From positions 3,282,623 to 3,346,622 of the forward strand of contig NZ_FUZZ01000001.1 of assembly GCF_900168065.1 (NCBI RefSeq): a DNA stretch of 64,000 nt. Direction: 5' to 3'. Within the stretch, counting starts at the first letter, position 1; every line of letters begins with the position of its first letter. A program made the position numbers and the translations under genes. The notes under the pieces are model-generated. The model worked only from the letters and a program-made list of their open reading frames with translations. It was not told where the DNA came from and did no database searches. The DNA is from Chitinophaga ginsengisegetis. Lineage in GTDB: Bacteria; Bacteroidota; Bacteroidia; Chitinophagales; Chitinophagaceae. This document shows positions 34,788-45,200 of the stretch, one piece after another.

Positions 34788-37700
34788 ATGAGAAGCCATG
34801 TACTAGCCTGGTCGGGGCTGTGCTATGCCTTTTTCTGCTATACCTCCAGCAGCGCATACGCAAAACCCGAAGGGTATCTCACAGCAAAACAGCTGCAAGC
34901 TGATACCACTGTTCCGGTAGTGATTAAACCCGCTGCTGCTGATACCAGTGTTAAACCTAAACAGGATACCACGGTTCCTGTAGTTATCAAGCCCGCCACC
35001 GATTCCACTGTTAAACCCAAACAGGATACTTCCAAACCGGTAACTGATACTACCAAAACCGCTGTAGCTAAACCGAAAGAGGATACCGCACTCATCCTTC
35101 CTCCGGATTCTGCTACTGCAAAAAGTGAAGTAGGAAAATTCCAGCTTACAGGATCAGTGAAAGATGATAAAGGAACTCCTATCCCCGGCGCCATCATCCG
35201 GAACAAAACATCTAAACTAAATGCACAGGCAGACCCAACTGGTGAATACACCATCAAAGCAGCCATACGTGATACCATACTCGTCACAGCTCCTACCTTC
35301 GGTGAACAGTCTATCCCAGTAGAAAAAAGAGGTGAACTCAATGTTACACTGGTTCCCTCCAGTGCTACTAAAAAAGTATTGGGAGAAGTAGTTGTTACAG
35401 CGCTCGGCATTAAAAAGAATCCCCGCTCTGTAGGCTACGCCATACAGGAAGTAAGCGGCAATGCTGTACAGGAAGCAAAAGAAGTAAATTTTGTAAACGC
35501 CCTCACAGGAAAAGTTCCCGGTGTGCAAATCAGCTCAAACACAGGATCCATGGGCGGCGCCAGCAAAATCACCATTCGTGGTGTAAAATCAATCCTGGGT
35601 GATAACAATGCCTTCTTTGTGCTGGATGGTGTACCCATGATAAACAACGTAACAAACGATCCCGGTCAGCAAAACGGCGGTGGTGGTTACGACTACGGTA
35701 GCCCCATGCAGGATATCAACCCGGAAGACATCGAAAATATTTCCGTCCTGAAAGGTGCAGCCGCAACTGCCCTCTACGGAAGCCGCGGTGCTAACGGCGT
35801 TCTTCAGATAACTACCAAAAAACGCCCGGACACAGAAAGAGGAATCGGCGTTACTTATAGTCTTAATGCTCAGATAGACCAGGTAGCTGTACTGCCCAAT
35901 TATCAGAACACATACGGTGGCGGTAGTGCAGGAAAATTTGATACCCTGTATTACAACCAGCATCCGGAAGGCTTCCTGAATGAACAGGCAGCTACTTACG
36001 ATGATAACAATGGCAAAGGACGCTACGACCTCATGCCGCAATACGCAGTGGATGAATCATGGGGCCCAAAACTGAACGGCCAGATCGTTCGCCCTTACTG
36101 GTCATGGGATAAAGAAAAAAACAATCCATACTTCGGTCAAACCGATACCTGGTCACCACATCCAAATAACGTAAAAGACTTTTATAAAACAGGTTTTACA
36201 CTCACCAACAATATTTCAATGGCAGGCAGCGACGATAAAGGAAGCTTCCGCTTGTCATATGGAAACATGGATCAAACCTTTGTACTCCCCAATGCCACCA
36301 ACAAAAGAAATAATCTCTCTTTCAACGGTAGCTATGAATTAACAAAGGGAGTAAGGGCTGTAGCTTCCATGAACTACACCTCCTTAAAGGTAAAAGGCCG
36401 TCCGGGTACCGGCTTTACCGGCCCCAATCCTACATTGCAGTTTACCATGTATGGTCAGCGTCAGCTGGATATAGAAAAGGAGAAAAGGTATAAATACGAT
36501 GATGGCTCCCAAATTACCTGGAACCGCCGGGCATGGGACAATCCAAATATCTCCTCCAGCAACGGACCATACTGGAACCGTTATATGGATTATGAAACAG
36601 ATAGCCGCAACAGGCTCTTTGGATCTGCAGGACTGGATATAGACGCCACCAAATGGCTCTCCTTCTCCGGCCGCGTGTTTATGGATGATTATAGCACACT
36701 TGAAGAAGAAAGAACAGCAAAAGATTATGCGATAGGCGGATATATCAAACGCGTGAGAAGCAACCGCGAAATGAACTACCAGTTAACAGCAGATATCAAA
36801 AAAGATTTCGGTACAGATTTCCAGCTGAATGCAACAGTGGGTGGAAACGTGATGCATCGTAAATGGACCGTTACCGGTGGAAGCACCGTAGGCGGATTGA
36901 TTACTAAAGATGTATACAACCTGCTCAACTCCGCACAACCGGCACAGGCCATAGATCAGTACTACGAAAAACAGATCAACTCCGTTTTTGCTACTGCCAA
37001 CCTGGGCTACAAAAACCTGCTGTTCCTCGACCTCACTGGTCGCAGCGACTGGTCCTCTACACTGGTAAAAGGCAATAACCAATACTTCTATCCATCTGCT
37101 TCCCTTTCTTTTGTTTTCTCAGACCTGCTGAAAGAATGGAAATGGCTGTCATTTGGTAAATTAAGAGGTAGCCTCGCCGCAGTAGGTAATGATGCAGACC
37201 CATACCGGATCTATAACACATACGACTTCATTCCTCCTTTCGGCAGCAACCCGGTTATTCAGTTCTCTCCAACATTATACAATGAAGACCTGAAGCCGGA
37301 ACGTACTACAGAAGTGGAAACAGGCGTGGAATTAAAATTCCTGGACAATCGTATCGGTGTTGATTTCACCTACTACAGACGCGTTACCAAGGATCAGATC
37401 ATTACGCTGGCATTGCCCACAGCAACCGGCTTTACCGGCGCCTACGTAAACGGTGGTAGTGTGGAAAATAAAGGTATTGAAATAGGTCTGAACCTGAACC
37501 CCATCCGTCTGAAAAATGGCTTCCGCTGGGATATCAGTGCCAACATTGCCCGCAACCGGAACAAGGTACTGAACCTGGATATTGCACAGTATAACACCTC
37601 GCTGGACTTCCTGACTATCGGCACCGACCGCCGTACCCAGAAGGTATCCGTAGTAGGTCAGGTAGGAGAACCACTGGGAACCATTCGTGGTACCGACTAT

Positions 37701-38309
37701 ACTTATCTTAACGGCCAGAAAGTTGTAGATGCGCTCGGACGTTATGTACCCAGCGAAATCAAACCTATCGGTAACGCCTATCCCGACTATGTAGGCGGTG
37801 TTACCAACACCTTCTCTTATAAAGGTATTTATCTGTCGGCACTGGTTGACTTTCAACACGGCGGCGATTTCTTCTCCTACACTAACCTGTACGGAAACAA
37901 ATCCGGTCTGCTGGAAACTACCGTAGAAAATGGCATTCGTGAAAATGGTATCATCGTTCCTGGTGTTACTGCAGATGGTCATGCCAATACCACAAAAATC
38001 AGCGCACAGGATCACTTCAACTACAACGGTGGAAATGTGATCAGTAAAGCTAACCTGTATGATGCCAGCTACATCTACCTGAGAGAAGCCAAAATTGGTT
38101 ATAACCTGCCGGAATCATGGTATAAGAAGATAGGAGCCCAGGCGGCCCGCCTGTCTCTCTACGGCCGTAATCTGTGGCTGATCAAATCCAACGCGCCGAA
38201 TGTAGATCCATCCAATATCCTCAATTCCGCTTCCAATGTGCAGGGAATTGAAGGTGGTGCGCTGCCATCACTCCGGTCTTATGGATTAAACCTGAATGTA
38301 TCATTCTAA
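34788..38309 (+). CDS. SusC/RagA TonB-dependent outer-membrane transporter with N-terminal repeat linker
   Basis: About 1173 aa from the ATG at 34788, which begins a plausible signal peptide (MRSHVLAWSGLCYAFFCYTSSSAYA). After it comes an unusual Pro/Thr/Lys/Asp-rich linker with two near-identical 20-21-aa repeats (DTTVPVVIKPA...VKPKQ) and a third degenerate one. Then come a CarboxypepD_reg domain (FQLTGSVKDDKGTPIPGAIIRNK), a plug (VNALTGKVPGVQISSNTG... VLDGVPMIN; SVLKGAAATALYGSRGANGVL) and a 22-strand barrel. It imports oligomers with the SusD lipoprotein encoded 11 nt downstream. Substrate unknown. The ATG at 34713 is an alternative start. Confidence 0.93.
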   Translation: MRSHVLAWSGLCYAFFCYTSSSAYAKPEGYLTAKQLQADTTVPVVIKPAAADTSVKPKQDTTVPVVIKPATDSTVKPKQDTSKPVTDTTKTAVAKPKEDTALILPPDSATAKSEVGKFQLTGSVKDDKGTPIPGAIIRNKTSKLNAQADPTGEYTIKAAIRDTILVTAPTFGEQSIPVEKRGELNVTLVPSSATKKVLGEVVVTALGIKKNPRSVGYAIQEVSGNAVQEAKEVNFVNALTGKVPGVQISSNTGSMGGASKITIRGVKSILGDNNAFFVLDGVPMINNVTNDPGQQNGGGGYDYGSPMQDINPEDIENISVLKGAAATALYGSRGANGVLQITTKKRPDTERGIGVTYSLNAQIDQVAVLPNYQNTYGGGSAGKFDTLYYNQHPEGFLNEQAATYDDNNGKGRYDLMPQYAVDESWGPKLNGQIVRPYWSWDKEKNNPYFGQTDTWSPHPNNVKDFYKTGFTLTNNISMAGSDDKGSFRLSYGNMDQTFVLPNATNKRNNLSFNGSYELTKGVRAVASMNYTSLKVKGRPGTGFTGPNPTLQFTMYGQRQLDIEKEKRYKYDDGSQITWNRRAWDNPNISSSNGPYWNRYMDYETDSRNRLFGSAGLDIDATKWLSFSGRVFMDDYSTLEEERTAKDYAIGGYIKRVRSNREMNYQLTADIKKDFGTDFQLNATVGGNVMHRKWTVTGGSTVGGLITKDVYNLLNSAQPAQAIDQYYEKQINSVFATANLGYKNLLFLDLTGRSDWSSTLVKGNNQYFYPSASLSFVFSDLLKEWKWLSFGKLRGSLAAVGNDADPYRIYNTYDFIPPFGSNPVIQFSPTLYNEDLKPERTTEVETGVELKFLDNRIGVDFTYYRRVTKDQIITLALPTATGFTGAYVNGGSVENKGIEIGLNLNPIRLKNGFRWDISANIARNRNKVLNLDIAQYNTSLDFLTIGTDRRTQKVSVVGQVGEPLGTIRGTDYTYLNGQKVVDALGRYVPSEIKPIGNAYPDYVGGVTNTFSYKGIYLSALVDFQHGGDFFSYTNLYGNKSGLLETTVENGIRENGIIVPGVTADGHANTTKISAQDHFNYNGGNVISKANLYDASYIYLREAKIGYNLPESWYKKIGAQAARLSLYGRNLWLIKSNAPNVDPSNILNSASNVQGIEGGALPSLRSYGLNLNVSF

Positions 38310-38320
38310 ATTTTGTGAAG

Positions 38321-39811
38321 ATGACTAAAAAGATTTTTAAATATAGCAGCATCCTGTTCTTGTTGGCTTCACTGGCAGTTACCAGCTGTAAAAAGTTGGA
38401 TGATATGAACACTGATCCAACCAGACCAACTACCGCTTCACCGGCAAACCTGCTTACAGGTGCCCAGAAAAGCACGATGGACATGCTTTACAGCGGATTA
38501 CAAAACGGCTTCATCGCTATGAACTATGCACAGTTCTGGACTGGAAACTCCAGAACAAATGATAGCCAGTTCAATCTTGATGAAGGTAATAATGCCGCCT
38601 TCTGGAATACATTATATCGTATCTCATTGCATAATCTCGACGACCTGGTTAAACAAAACACTGCTAACCCGGGACTGCCTGGTGCAACTAACCAGAGTGC
38701 CATCGCCAAAATTACCAGCGCATGGATCTACCAGATTCTGGCAGATACCTATGGGAACATTCCATACACAAAAACCTTCCAGGGTAGTAGTAATATTACC
38801 CCCCAGTATGATGATGCCCAAACCATTTATAACTCCCTGCTCGATACACTGCAGGCACAAATAAATGTGCTGGATACAGCACAGGTAAGCTTTGAAACCG
38901 GGGATATTATTTATAACGGAGATGTGGAAAAATGGAAAAAACTGGCAAATTCACTGATGCTCAGATTGGCCATTCGTATGGTAGATGCCAACCCGCAAAA
39001 AGCCAAACAAATCATTGAGGCGCATTACAAGGATGCCATTAGCGACAACGGGGAAAATGCAGAGTTCGAATATCTCAGTACGGCACCCAATAAGTTTCCA
39101 TATAACGAGTCTGAGCGCGCTATCATCGATTTCTCCGTAAGCGCTACCCTGGTAGACTACATGAAAAGTGTAAATGATCCACGTCTCAGCATCTATGCCC
39201 GTCCATCCACTATTAGCGATACTATTTTAGGTATGCCATATGGCTCATCCGCTTCAAATCCGGACAGGCTTCCTATAGACAACTACTCGTTTCCGGGCAC
39301 ACAGATCTATAGCGCAACAATGCCAGGTATCCTGATGGGCTACGCCGAAGTGGAGTTTATCCTCGCTGAAGCCGCGGCCAGGGGAATGAGTGTAGGCGAC
39401 GATGCTGCTACACATTACGCAAAAGGCATCACCGCTTCCATCAACTACTGGCGCACGCTTACCAACAATTCAGATATTACCGACGCCACCATTCAGGCAT
39501 ATATAGCAAAGGTACCTTACGTGGCAGCCGACTGGAGAAATGTGATTGGTACACAAAAATGGCTGGCACTTTATCCGCAAGGCTTCCAGGCATGGTTTGA
39601 AAGAACCAGGTTGCATTTCAGCAAACCCGGCGGACAACCATTATTCATTGCTCCGGTATCAGGTTCTCTGGACCCAAGCGTAACAATGGTGCCTTACCGG
39701 TTAACTTATCTGCAATCCGAACAAACACAGAATAAAGCCAGCTATGAAAAAGCAGCTTCCGACATCGGTGGCGACAAGAAAGGCACCAAACTGTGGTATA
39801 ACAAATTCTGA
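38321..39811 (+). CDS. SusD/RagB-family outer-membrane lipoprotein
   Basis: A 496-aa surface lipoprotein that captures substrate for the SusC pore. The signal peptide II ends at LAVTSCKKLDDMNTDP (Cys about residue 24). The SusD-like helical (TPR) core is visible (AWIYQILADTYGNIPYT; KLANSLMLRLAIRMVDANPQKA; EVEFILAEAAARGM; WLALYPQGFQAWFERTRLHF). The ATG at 38321 is preferred over the GTG at 38315. No glycosidase, sigma/anti-sigma or sulfatase genes flank the pair. Ends at a strong terminator. Confidence 0.94.
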   Translation: MTKKIFKYSSILFLLASLAVTSCKKLDDMNTDPTRPTTASPANLLTGAQKSTMDMLYSGLQNGFIAMNYAQFWTGNSRTNDSQFNLDEGNNAAFWNTLYRISLHNLDDLVKQNTANPGLPGATNQSAIAKITSAWIYQILADTYGNIPYTKTFQGSSNITPQYDDAQTIYNSLLDTLQAQINVLDTAQVSFETGDIIYNGDVEKWKKLANSLMLRLAIRMVDANPQKAKQIIEAHYKDAISDNGENAEFEYLSTAPNKFPYNESERAIIDFSVSATLVDYMKSVNDPRLSIYARPSTISDTILGMPYGSSASNPDRLPIDNYSFPGTQIYSATMPGILMGYAEVEFILAEAAARGMSVGDDAATHYAKGITASINYWRTLTNNSDITDATIQAYIAKVPYVAADWRNVIGTQKWLALYPQGFQAWFERTRLHFSKPGGQPLFIAPVSGSLDPSVTMVPYRLTYLQSEQTQNKASYEKAASDIGGDKKGTKLWYNKF

Positions 39812-39847
39812 TACAACAATCAACTATAGCTAAACAACAATCTACCG

Positions 39848-39877
39848 GCGCCTGCATCTGCAGGCGCTTTCTTTTTT
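39848..39877 (+). terminator. Terminator of the SusCD operon
   Basis: GCGCCTGC (39848-39855) pairs with GCAGGCGC (39860-39867) around ATCT, followed by a run of ten T within eleven bases. Confidence 0.93.
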
Positions 39878-39921
39878 TATCCCTATTTATTTATCTTTAG
39901 CCCCACCTATATTCAGCGATT

Positions 39922-40638
39922 ATGAGGAAAGTACTGCTAACAATAGCCCTGATGGCTATTGCCCGTTTTGTATCGGCACAGGATATGACACAGGCATACC
40001 AGAATTGGTATACCTATTTCGGCACCATGAAAATTAACAGCAAATGGGCGGTTCCGTTTGATGTGCAGTTACGTATCAGGGATGGTATCAGTAACAAAGG
40101 TCAACTGCTCATGCGTGGCGGTCTGCAATATTCTATTAACAAACAGGATCATATTTTATTGGGATACGCCTATGTGCCAACCTATAATGCTATCAGCAAT
40201 ACATGGCTACCCGAACAACGCATCTTTGAACAATATATCCATAAAGCAAAAAAACTGGATATGACGCATCGCGTCCGGCTGGAGCAACGCTGGGTATCAC
40301 AACCTTCTGCACCAGGGGATCCACACGCTATCGGCAACTGGAAATATGGCAACCGCGCCCGCTATTTCAACCGCACACAACTGCCTGTCCGTCATAAAAA
40401 AGCAGCCACACCATTCTATGTAGCCTTACAGGATGAAATCTTTTTGAATCTCTGGGGGAATGATATCAGCAACCTGCTGTTCGATCAGAACCGTTTCCTG
40501 GTGGCCTTTGGATATCAGTTCAATGCCAACCTCAAAGCAGATATAGGCTACATGAACCAGCTGATCCAGGTTACCTCGGGCGCTAAAACCATGAACCACA
40601 TCCTGCATTTCAGCGTATTCCAGAACATCAACCTGTAA
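39922..40638 (+). CDS. DUF2490 outer-membrane beta-barrel protein
   Basis: A 238-aa exported protein; signal peptide MRKVLLTIALMAIARFVSAQ. The mature part matches DUF2490: QNWYTYFGTMKINSKWAVPFDVQLR, TWLPEQRIFEQYIHK, RVRLEQRWV and FLVAFGYQFNANLKADIGYMNQLI, with alternating hydrophobic strands of an outer-membrane barrel. The function of the family is not known. It is monocistronic, about 45 nt after the SusCD terminator. Confidence 0.88.
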   Translation: MRKVLLTIALMAIARFVSAQDMTQAYQNWYTYFGTMKINSKWAVPFDVQLRIRDGISNKGQLLMRGGLQYSINKQDHILLGYAYVPTYNAISNTWLPEQRIFEQYIHKAKKLDMTHRVRLEQRWVSQPSAPGDPHAIGNWKYGNRARYFNRTQLPVRHKKAATPFYVALQDEIFLNLWGNDISNLLFDQNRFLVAFGYQFNANLKADIGYMNQLIQVTSGAKTMNHILHFSVFQNINL

Positions 40639-40650
40639 CGCTGCAAACCA

Positions 40651-41139
40651 TTACTGGTAATTACTAAATTTCGATTTGAGTATTCCCGCGAAATTGCGGT
40701 AGGCTTCCTCTGTCTGGAAAGCGCTGGTAGGAATGAGAAAGAAGGTTTTCTTATCACGATAGAGGAAGAAGAATTTTTCAGTTTCCACTACCCGGGAAAA
40801 ATTACTCCAGCTGATATTCCGCGGATGGTCACTCCCGCGGGTGGTAATCAATAACCCTTCATCAGAATACTTCAGATGTATACTGTCTTTAAAAGTAGCT
40901 GCCTTATTATAAATGGAAACGGGTAACAGGTACCAGAATACCCAGCCAAGCACCAGTATCATGATAACAATACCAGTGAGTGCACCAGTGGTAACCACGC
41001 TGAAAAAATAACCCGTTAAAGTAGCAAGTAATAAGATGATAAGGGTATTGCGGAAGACTTTAATCTCGCCTCTTCGCATAAAATGATAGCGCAATGCATG
41101 CAACACATCCCCTTTATCGTAGTTAAACTCTAAATGCAT
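40651..41139 (-). CDS. YcxB-like membrane protein
   Basis: A 162-aa protein with two closely spaced hydrophobic segments (about residues 30-47 and 52-72: VFRNTLIILLLATLTGYFFSV; GALTGIVIMILVLGWVFWYLLP). A soluble PH-like tail follows (DSIHLKYSDEGLLITT... ISWSNFSRVVETEKFFFLYRDKKTFFLIPTSAF), the pattern of YcxB-like proteins. Role unknown. It is 20 nt downstream of the secreted low-complexity protein gene and probably cotranscribed. Confidence 0.8.
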   Translation of the reverse strand: MHLEFNYDKGDVLHALRYHFMRRGEIKVFRNTLIILLLATLTGYFFSVVTTGALTGIVIMILVLGWVFWYLLPVSIYNKAATFKDSIHLKYSDEGLLITTRGSDHPRNISWSNFSRVVETEKFFFLYRDKKTFFLIPTSAFQTEEAYRNFAGILKSKFSNYQ

Positions 41140-41159
41140 TATCGCCTGGCAAAACTATT

Positions 41160-41660
41160 TTATCTGTTAACTGAAATCGACATAGGATTATCCATTTCAT
41201 CACGCACAGTAACAGGTGCTTCCTTCTTCCGGCCGCGTTTTACATTAGACAGATCGTCCTCGCTGAATCCGGGGAAGTTCTTCTTGATGAACAGAAAATA
41301 TTGTTGCAAGGTTTTTGGATCTACCTTGAAAGGAAAAGCCAACTCCTTACCACTTCCTTTGAGGAAGTCGTTTGTATTTAACTTGGTTTCGTTTTGTAAG
41401 TACCACTTGTATAAATCCACAATAGCTTTCTCCAACTCTGCTTCATCCACTTTCTCTGTTGTCTCTACCCGCGGAAACATTAACACAAACTCTTCTACCC
41501 TTACAGGTTTTGCATTATTTGTGTTTTTGGCGTTATTACGGTTATCGTTGTTGTCTCCGTTTTTATCACCATTATTATCCCCGTTCTTGAAACCAGTGCT
41601 GGCATTTGCTGATGCGGCTGCGGCCAAAACTACCAACAGCATTAACAACAGCTTTTTCAT
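41160..41660 (-). CDS. Secreted protein with Asn/Asp/Gly/Lys low-complexity linker, function unknown
   Basis: A 166-aa protein with a signal peptide (MKKLLLMLLVVLAAAASANA). It is followed by a repeat-like stretch built on NGDKNGDNNDNRNNAKNTNN (about residues 26-50) and then a globular, Lys/Glu-rich part (VEEFVLMFPRVETTEKVDEAELEKAIVDLYKWYL...). The C-terminus is basic (KRGRKKEAP). I recognise no family. It leads a two-gene unit with the YcxB-like gene. Confidence 0.7.
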   Translation of the reverse strand: MKKLLLMLLVVLAAAASANASTGFKNGDNNGDKNGDNNDNRNNAKNTNNAKPVRVEEFVLMFPRVETTEKVDEAELEKAIVDLYKWYLQNETKLNTNDFLKGSGKELAFPFKVDPKTLQQYFLFIKKNFPGFSEDDLSNVKRGRKKEAPVTVRDEMDNPMSISVNR

Positions 41661-41744
41661 AAGGTGTCAAATTTTCGAGTCTAAAAATACAATTATATTT
41701 TGAGATTTCTAGTAGATTCCAAAATATGCGTAAAAACCCCTGAA

Positions 41745-41862
41745 AAAAACAAAAGCAATGGGCGAACCATTGCTTTCGAGAGTCATTTACAGTGCATGAT
41801 GAATCACGCGGTGTAGGAATATTTGGTTTTTCATAGGACAGTAACCATAATAAAAATTAATA
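41745..41862 (-). ncRNA. Candidate small RNA ending at a terminator
   Basis: On the minus strand a TATATTTG box at 41876-41869 is followed about 90 nt later by a hairpin (AAAGCAATGG at 41776-41767 pairing with CCATTGCTTT at 41761-41752) and a T-rich run. This would make a transcript of about 115 nt with no good reading frame. No known RNA family is recognised. Inference from promoter and terminator only. Confidence 0.3.
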
Positions 41863-42054
41863 CAATAACAAATATAATAAAATTATATCGTGAGTCAGGC
41901 GAAAGATTAAATATTAGAAATAATAAAATATTTTGAGAAATTTTTTAAAAAGACGCAATAAAATCAATCTTTTTAGAAAAAAATCAAATAGAAAAATATG
42001 TGATAAGAATAAAGACTTAAATATCGTCCGGAGAAGAGAGGAAAAATCGGGCGT

Positions 42055-42091
42055 TTTTTGAAAAAAGTAAGGGCGCCTAGAAAAGCGCCCT
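42055..42091 (-). terminator. Terminator downstream of nrdJ
   Basis: On the minus strand AGGGCGC (42091-42085) pairs with GCGCCCT (42076-42070) around an 8-nt loop, followed by TACTTTTTT. It lies about 117 nt past the nrdJ stop. Confidence 0.7.
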
Positions 42092-42207
42092 CAATTTGTT
42101 ACTATCCTATGAAAACCCTATTTGAATACAAAGGTAAGGGCATGTTATTTTTCTTTGAAATTTTAGAGGCTAAATAACATATCATTAACAAGAAGTTGCA
42201 ACATCAA

Positions 42208-45200
42208 TCAGCTGCAACCCATGCTGGTACCACAATTCAAACATTTATAGCAAGTTCCCGAACGTACCGTGATATGCCCGCAGGTATTACATGCAGGTGC
42301 ATCACTTTGCATACTTTTCAGGTAATCCTGCGTACCACTTTCCTGCTGAAACGCAGTAGCCGCCTGCTTTTTGGGAACACGCGGCGCAGCCTGCCCGCTA
42401 TTACTTACCCGCCCCGGCAATGGAGCCTCCGCGTCCTCATCCGCATCCCCTTCACCCGTATTACCGGGTGCGTCAAGCACATGCACCAGGTCCGTACGCC
42501 CCAGGTACTCGTATCCCAATACCCGGAAAATATAATCAATCAGTGAGGTAGCCGATTTAATATTGGGATGATCTACCATCCCGGCCGGCTCAAACCGCGT
42601 AAATACAAACTTATCCACAAACTCCTCCAACGGAACCCCATATTGCAAACCCACAGAAACCGCAATGGCAAAACAGTTCATCAAACTCCGTAAAGTAGAG
42701 CCCTCTTTCGCCAGATCAATAAATATCTCTCCCAACGTACCATCATTATATTCTCCGGTACGCACAAAAATCACCTGGCCCCCCACATTCGCCTTTTGCG
42801 TAAATCCACCCCGTTTGGATGGCAAACTTTGCCGCTCTACAATCCTCGACAACTGACGCTTCAATGTTGTGTCCCTGCTGGCCAGCATGCGCTTGTTCAC
42901 TTCTTCCAGCAACTCATCTATCGTCAGCTGTTGCAAATCCTGCCCGGTTGCAGGCTCGGTTACAGCCTCCACCTTTTTCTTTTTATCGCTCTTGTTACTC
43001 AAAGGCTGACTTAACTTACTACCATCCCTGTACAAAGCACAGGCTTTCAACCCAAGCTCCCAGCTCAGCTTGTAAGCGTCCGCAATTTCATCCACAGTCG
43101 CCTCGTTCGGCAGGTTAATGGTTTTGGAAATAGCCCCGGAAATAAAAGGCTGCACCGCCGCCATCATCCTGATATGGCCATGCGCATGTATGTATCTCTC
43201 TCCATGCTTGCCGCACTTATTGGCACAGTCAAACACCGGCAAATGAGCCTCCTTCAGGTAAGGCGCGCCCTCTACGGTCATTGTTCCGCACACATAATCA
43301 TTCGCCGCCTCTATCTGCTCATCCGTAAATCCCAAAGCATGCAACAGGCTGAACTCAAGACTGTAATATTCCTCCGCCTTAAATCCTAACCGCTGCAAAC
43401 ATTCTTCTCCCAATGTGTAAACATTAAATACAAATGATATATCAAAAGAAGAAGAAACAGCAGTATCCAGCTTCTTCAGCTCTTCTCCCATAAACCCTTT
43501 CTCACTCAGCGACTGATGATTAATATAAGGCGCTCCGGCAAAATTGCCGGTACCCTTCGCGTAATCCACAATCGCCTTTATTTCATGGGAAGAATATCCC
43601 AGGTTTTGCAACGCCGTAGGGATAGACTGGTTAATAATCTTAAAATAACCGCCACCAGAAAGCTTTTTGAATTTCACCAATGCAAAATCAGGCTCCACAC
43701 CAGTCGTGTCACAATCCATCACCAGACCGATAGTACCGGTAGGTGCAATCACGGTTGCCTGCGCATTGCGGTAACCATATTGCTCTCCCAGCTTCACCGC
43801 CTCATCCCAGGCCTTAGTGGCCGACTTTAATAAATAATCCGCGCAATACCGCGCGTCAATGCCTTTGGGTCTTATTTCCAGCCCATCATATGCGTCAGAT
43901 GCATCATATGCCGCCGCCCGGTGATTCCGCATCACCCGCAACATATCCTCCCGGTTTTCCTCATACCGTGGAAAGGCGCCCAGGTGTGCAGCCATCTCCG
44001 CAGATGTTTTGTAGGCAATCCCCGTCATGATAGCAGATATTGCCCCCGATATGCCACGCGCCTCCTCACTGTCATACGCGATACCACTCACCATCAGCAT
44101 GGAACCCAGATTAGCATACCCCAGCCCCAGCGTGCGGTACTCGTAACTGAGCTGCGCCACCTCTTTAGATGGGAACTGCGCCATCAATACGGAAATCTCC
44201 AGCACCACCGTCCATAATCTCACGGTATACTCAAAGCCCGGCACGTCAAACAGGTTCTTTTCATCATTGAAAAACCGCCTCAGGTTCACAGAAGCCAGAT
44301 TGCAGGCTGTATTATCAAGAAACATATACTCCGAACACGGATTGGAGGCGTTAATACGCCCGCCCTGCGGACAGGTATGCCACTCATTGATAGTAGTATC
44401 ATATTGAGTACCCGGATCTGCACAACGCCAGGCTGCATAGGTAATTTGGTCCCAGAGATCCTTTGCCTTTACCGTTTTCACGGTTTTACCGGTACTCCTG
44501 GCCTTCAGCTCCCATTCGCCATCTGCTTCCAGTACCCGGAAAAAAGAGTTCGGCACCCGCACGGAGTTATTGGAATTTTGACCGGATACTGTTTTATATG
44601 CATCTCCCTCATAATCAGAAGAATACCCGGCGGCAATCAGCGCTGCCACCTTCTTTTCTTCCTCAACTTTCCAGTTCACAAATTCCATGATCTCCGGGTG
44701 ATCAAGATCCAGGCACACCATTTTTGCCGCCCTCCTGGTGGTACCACCCGACTTAATAGCTCCCGCTGCCCGGTCACCGATCTTCAGAAAGCTCATTAAT
44801 CCACTGGAAGTTCCGCCACCACTAAGCTTTTCCCCATCTCCCCGGATATGCGAAAAATTAGTACCAACGCCGGAACCATATTTAAAGATGCGCGCTTCCC
44901 GCATCCATAAATCCATTATTCCGCCTTCATTCACCAGGTCATCATTTACACTTAATATAAAACAGGCATGAGGCTGAGGCCGCTCATAGGCAGAGGTAGA
45001 TTTTTCCAGGGTACCTGTGTGCTGCTCTACATAATAATGCCCCTGAGGCTTGCCTTTAATACCATAGCTCTCAAATAAACCAGTATTGAACCACTGCGGG
45101 GAGTTAGGCGCACACGATTGGTTGAGCATGCTGTAGGTCAGTTCCTCATAAAATACCCGGGCATCTTCTGCAGAAGCGAAATAGCCGTATTTTTCTCCCC

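Larger units (their letters stand above)
41661..42207. other. Very AT-rich intergenic region with two minus-strand hairpins
   Basis: This 547-nt stretch has no supported protein gene. It holds two hairpins oriented as minus-strand terminators (41745-41776 and 42055-42091). Between them is an exact TAnnTTTG box on the minus strand (41876-41869). Only the second hairpin is needed for nrdJ; the first may end a short non-coding RNA. Confidence 0.55.
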
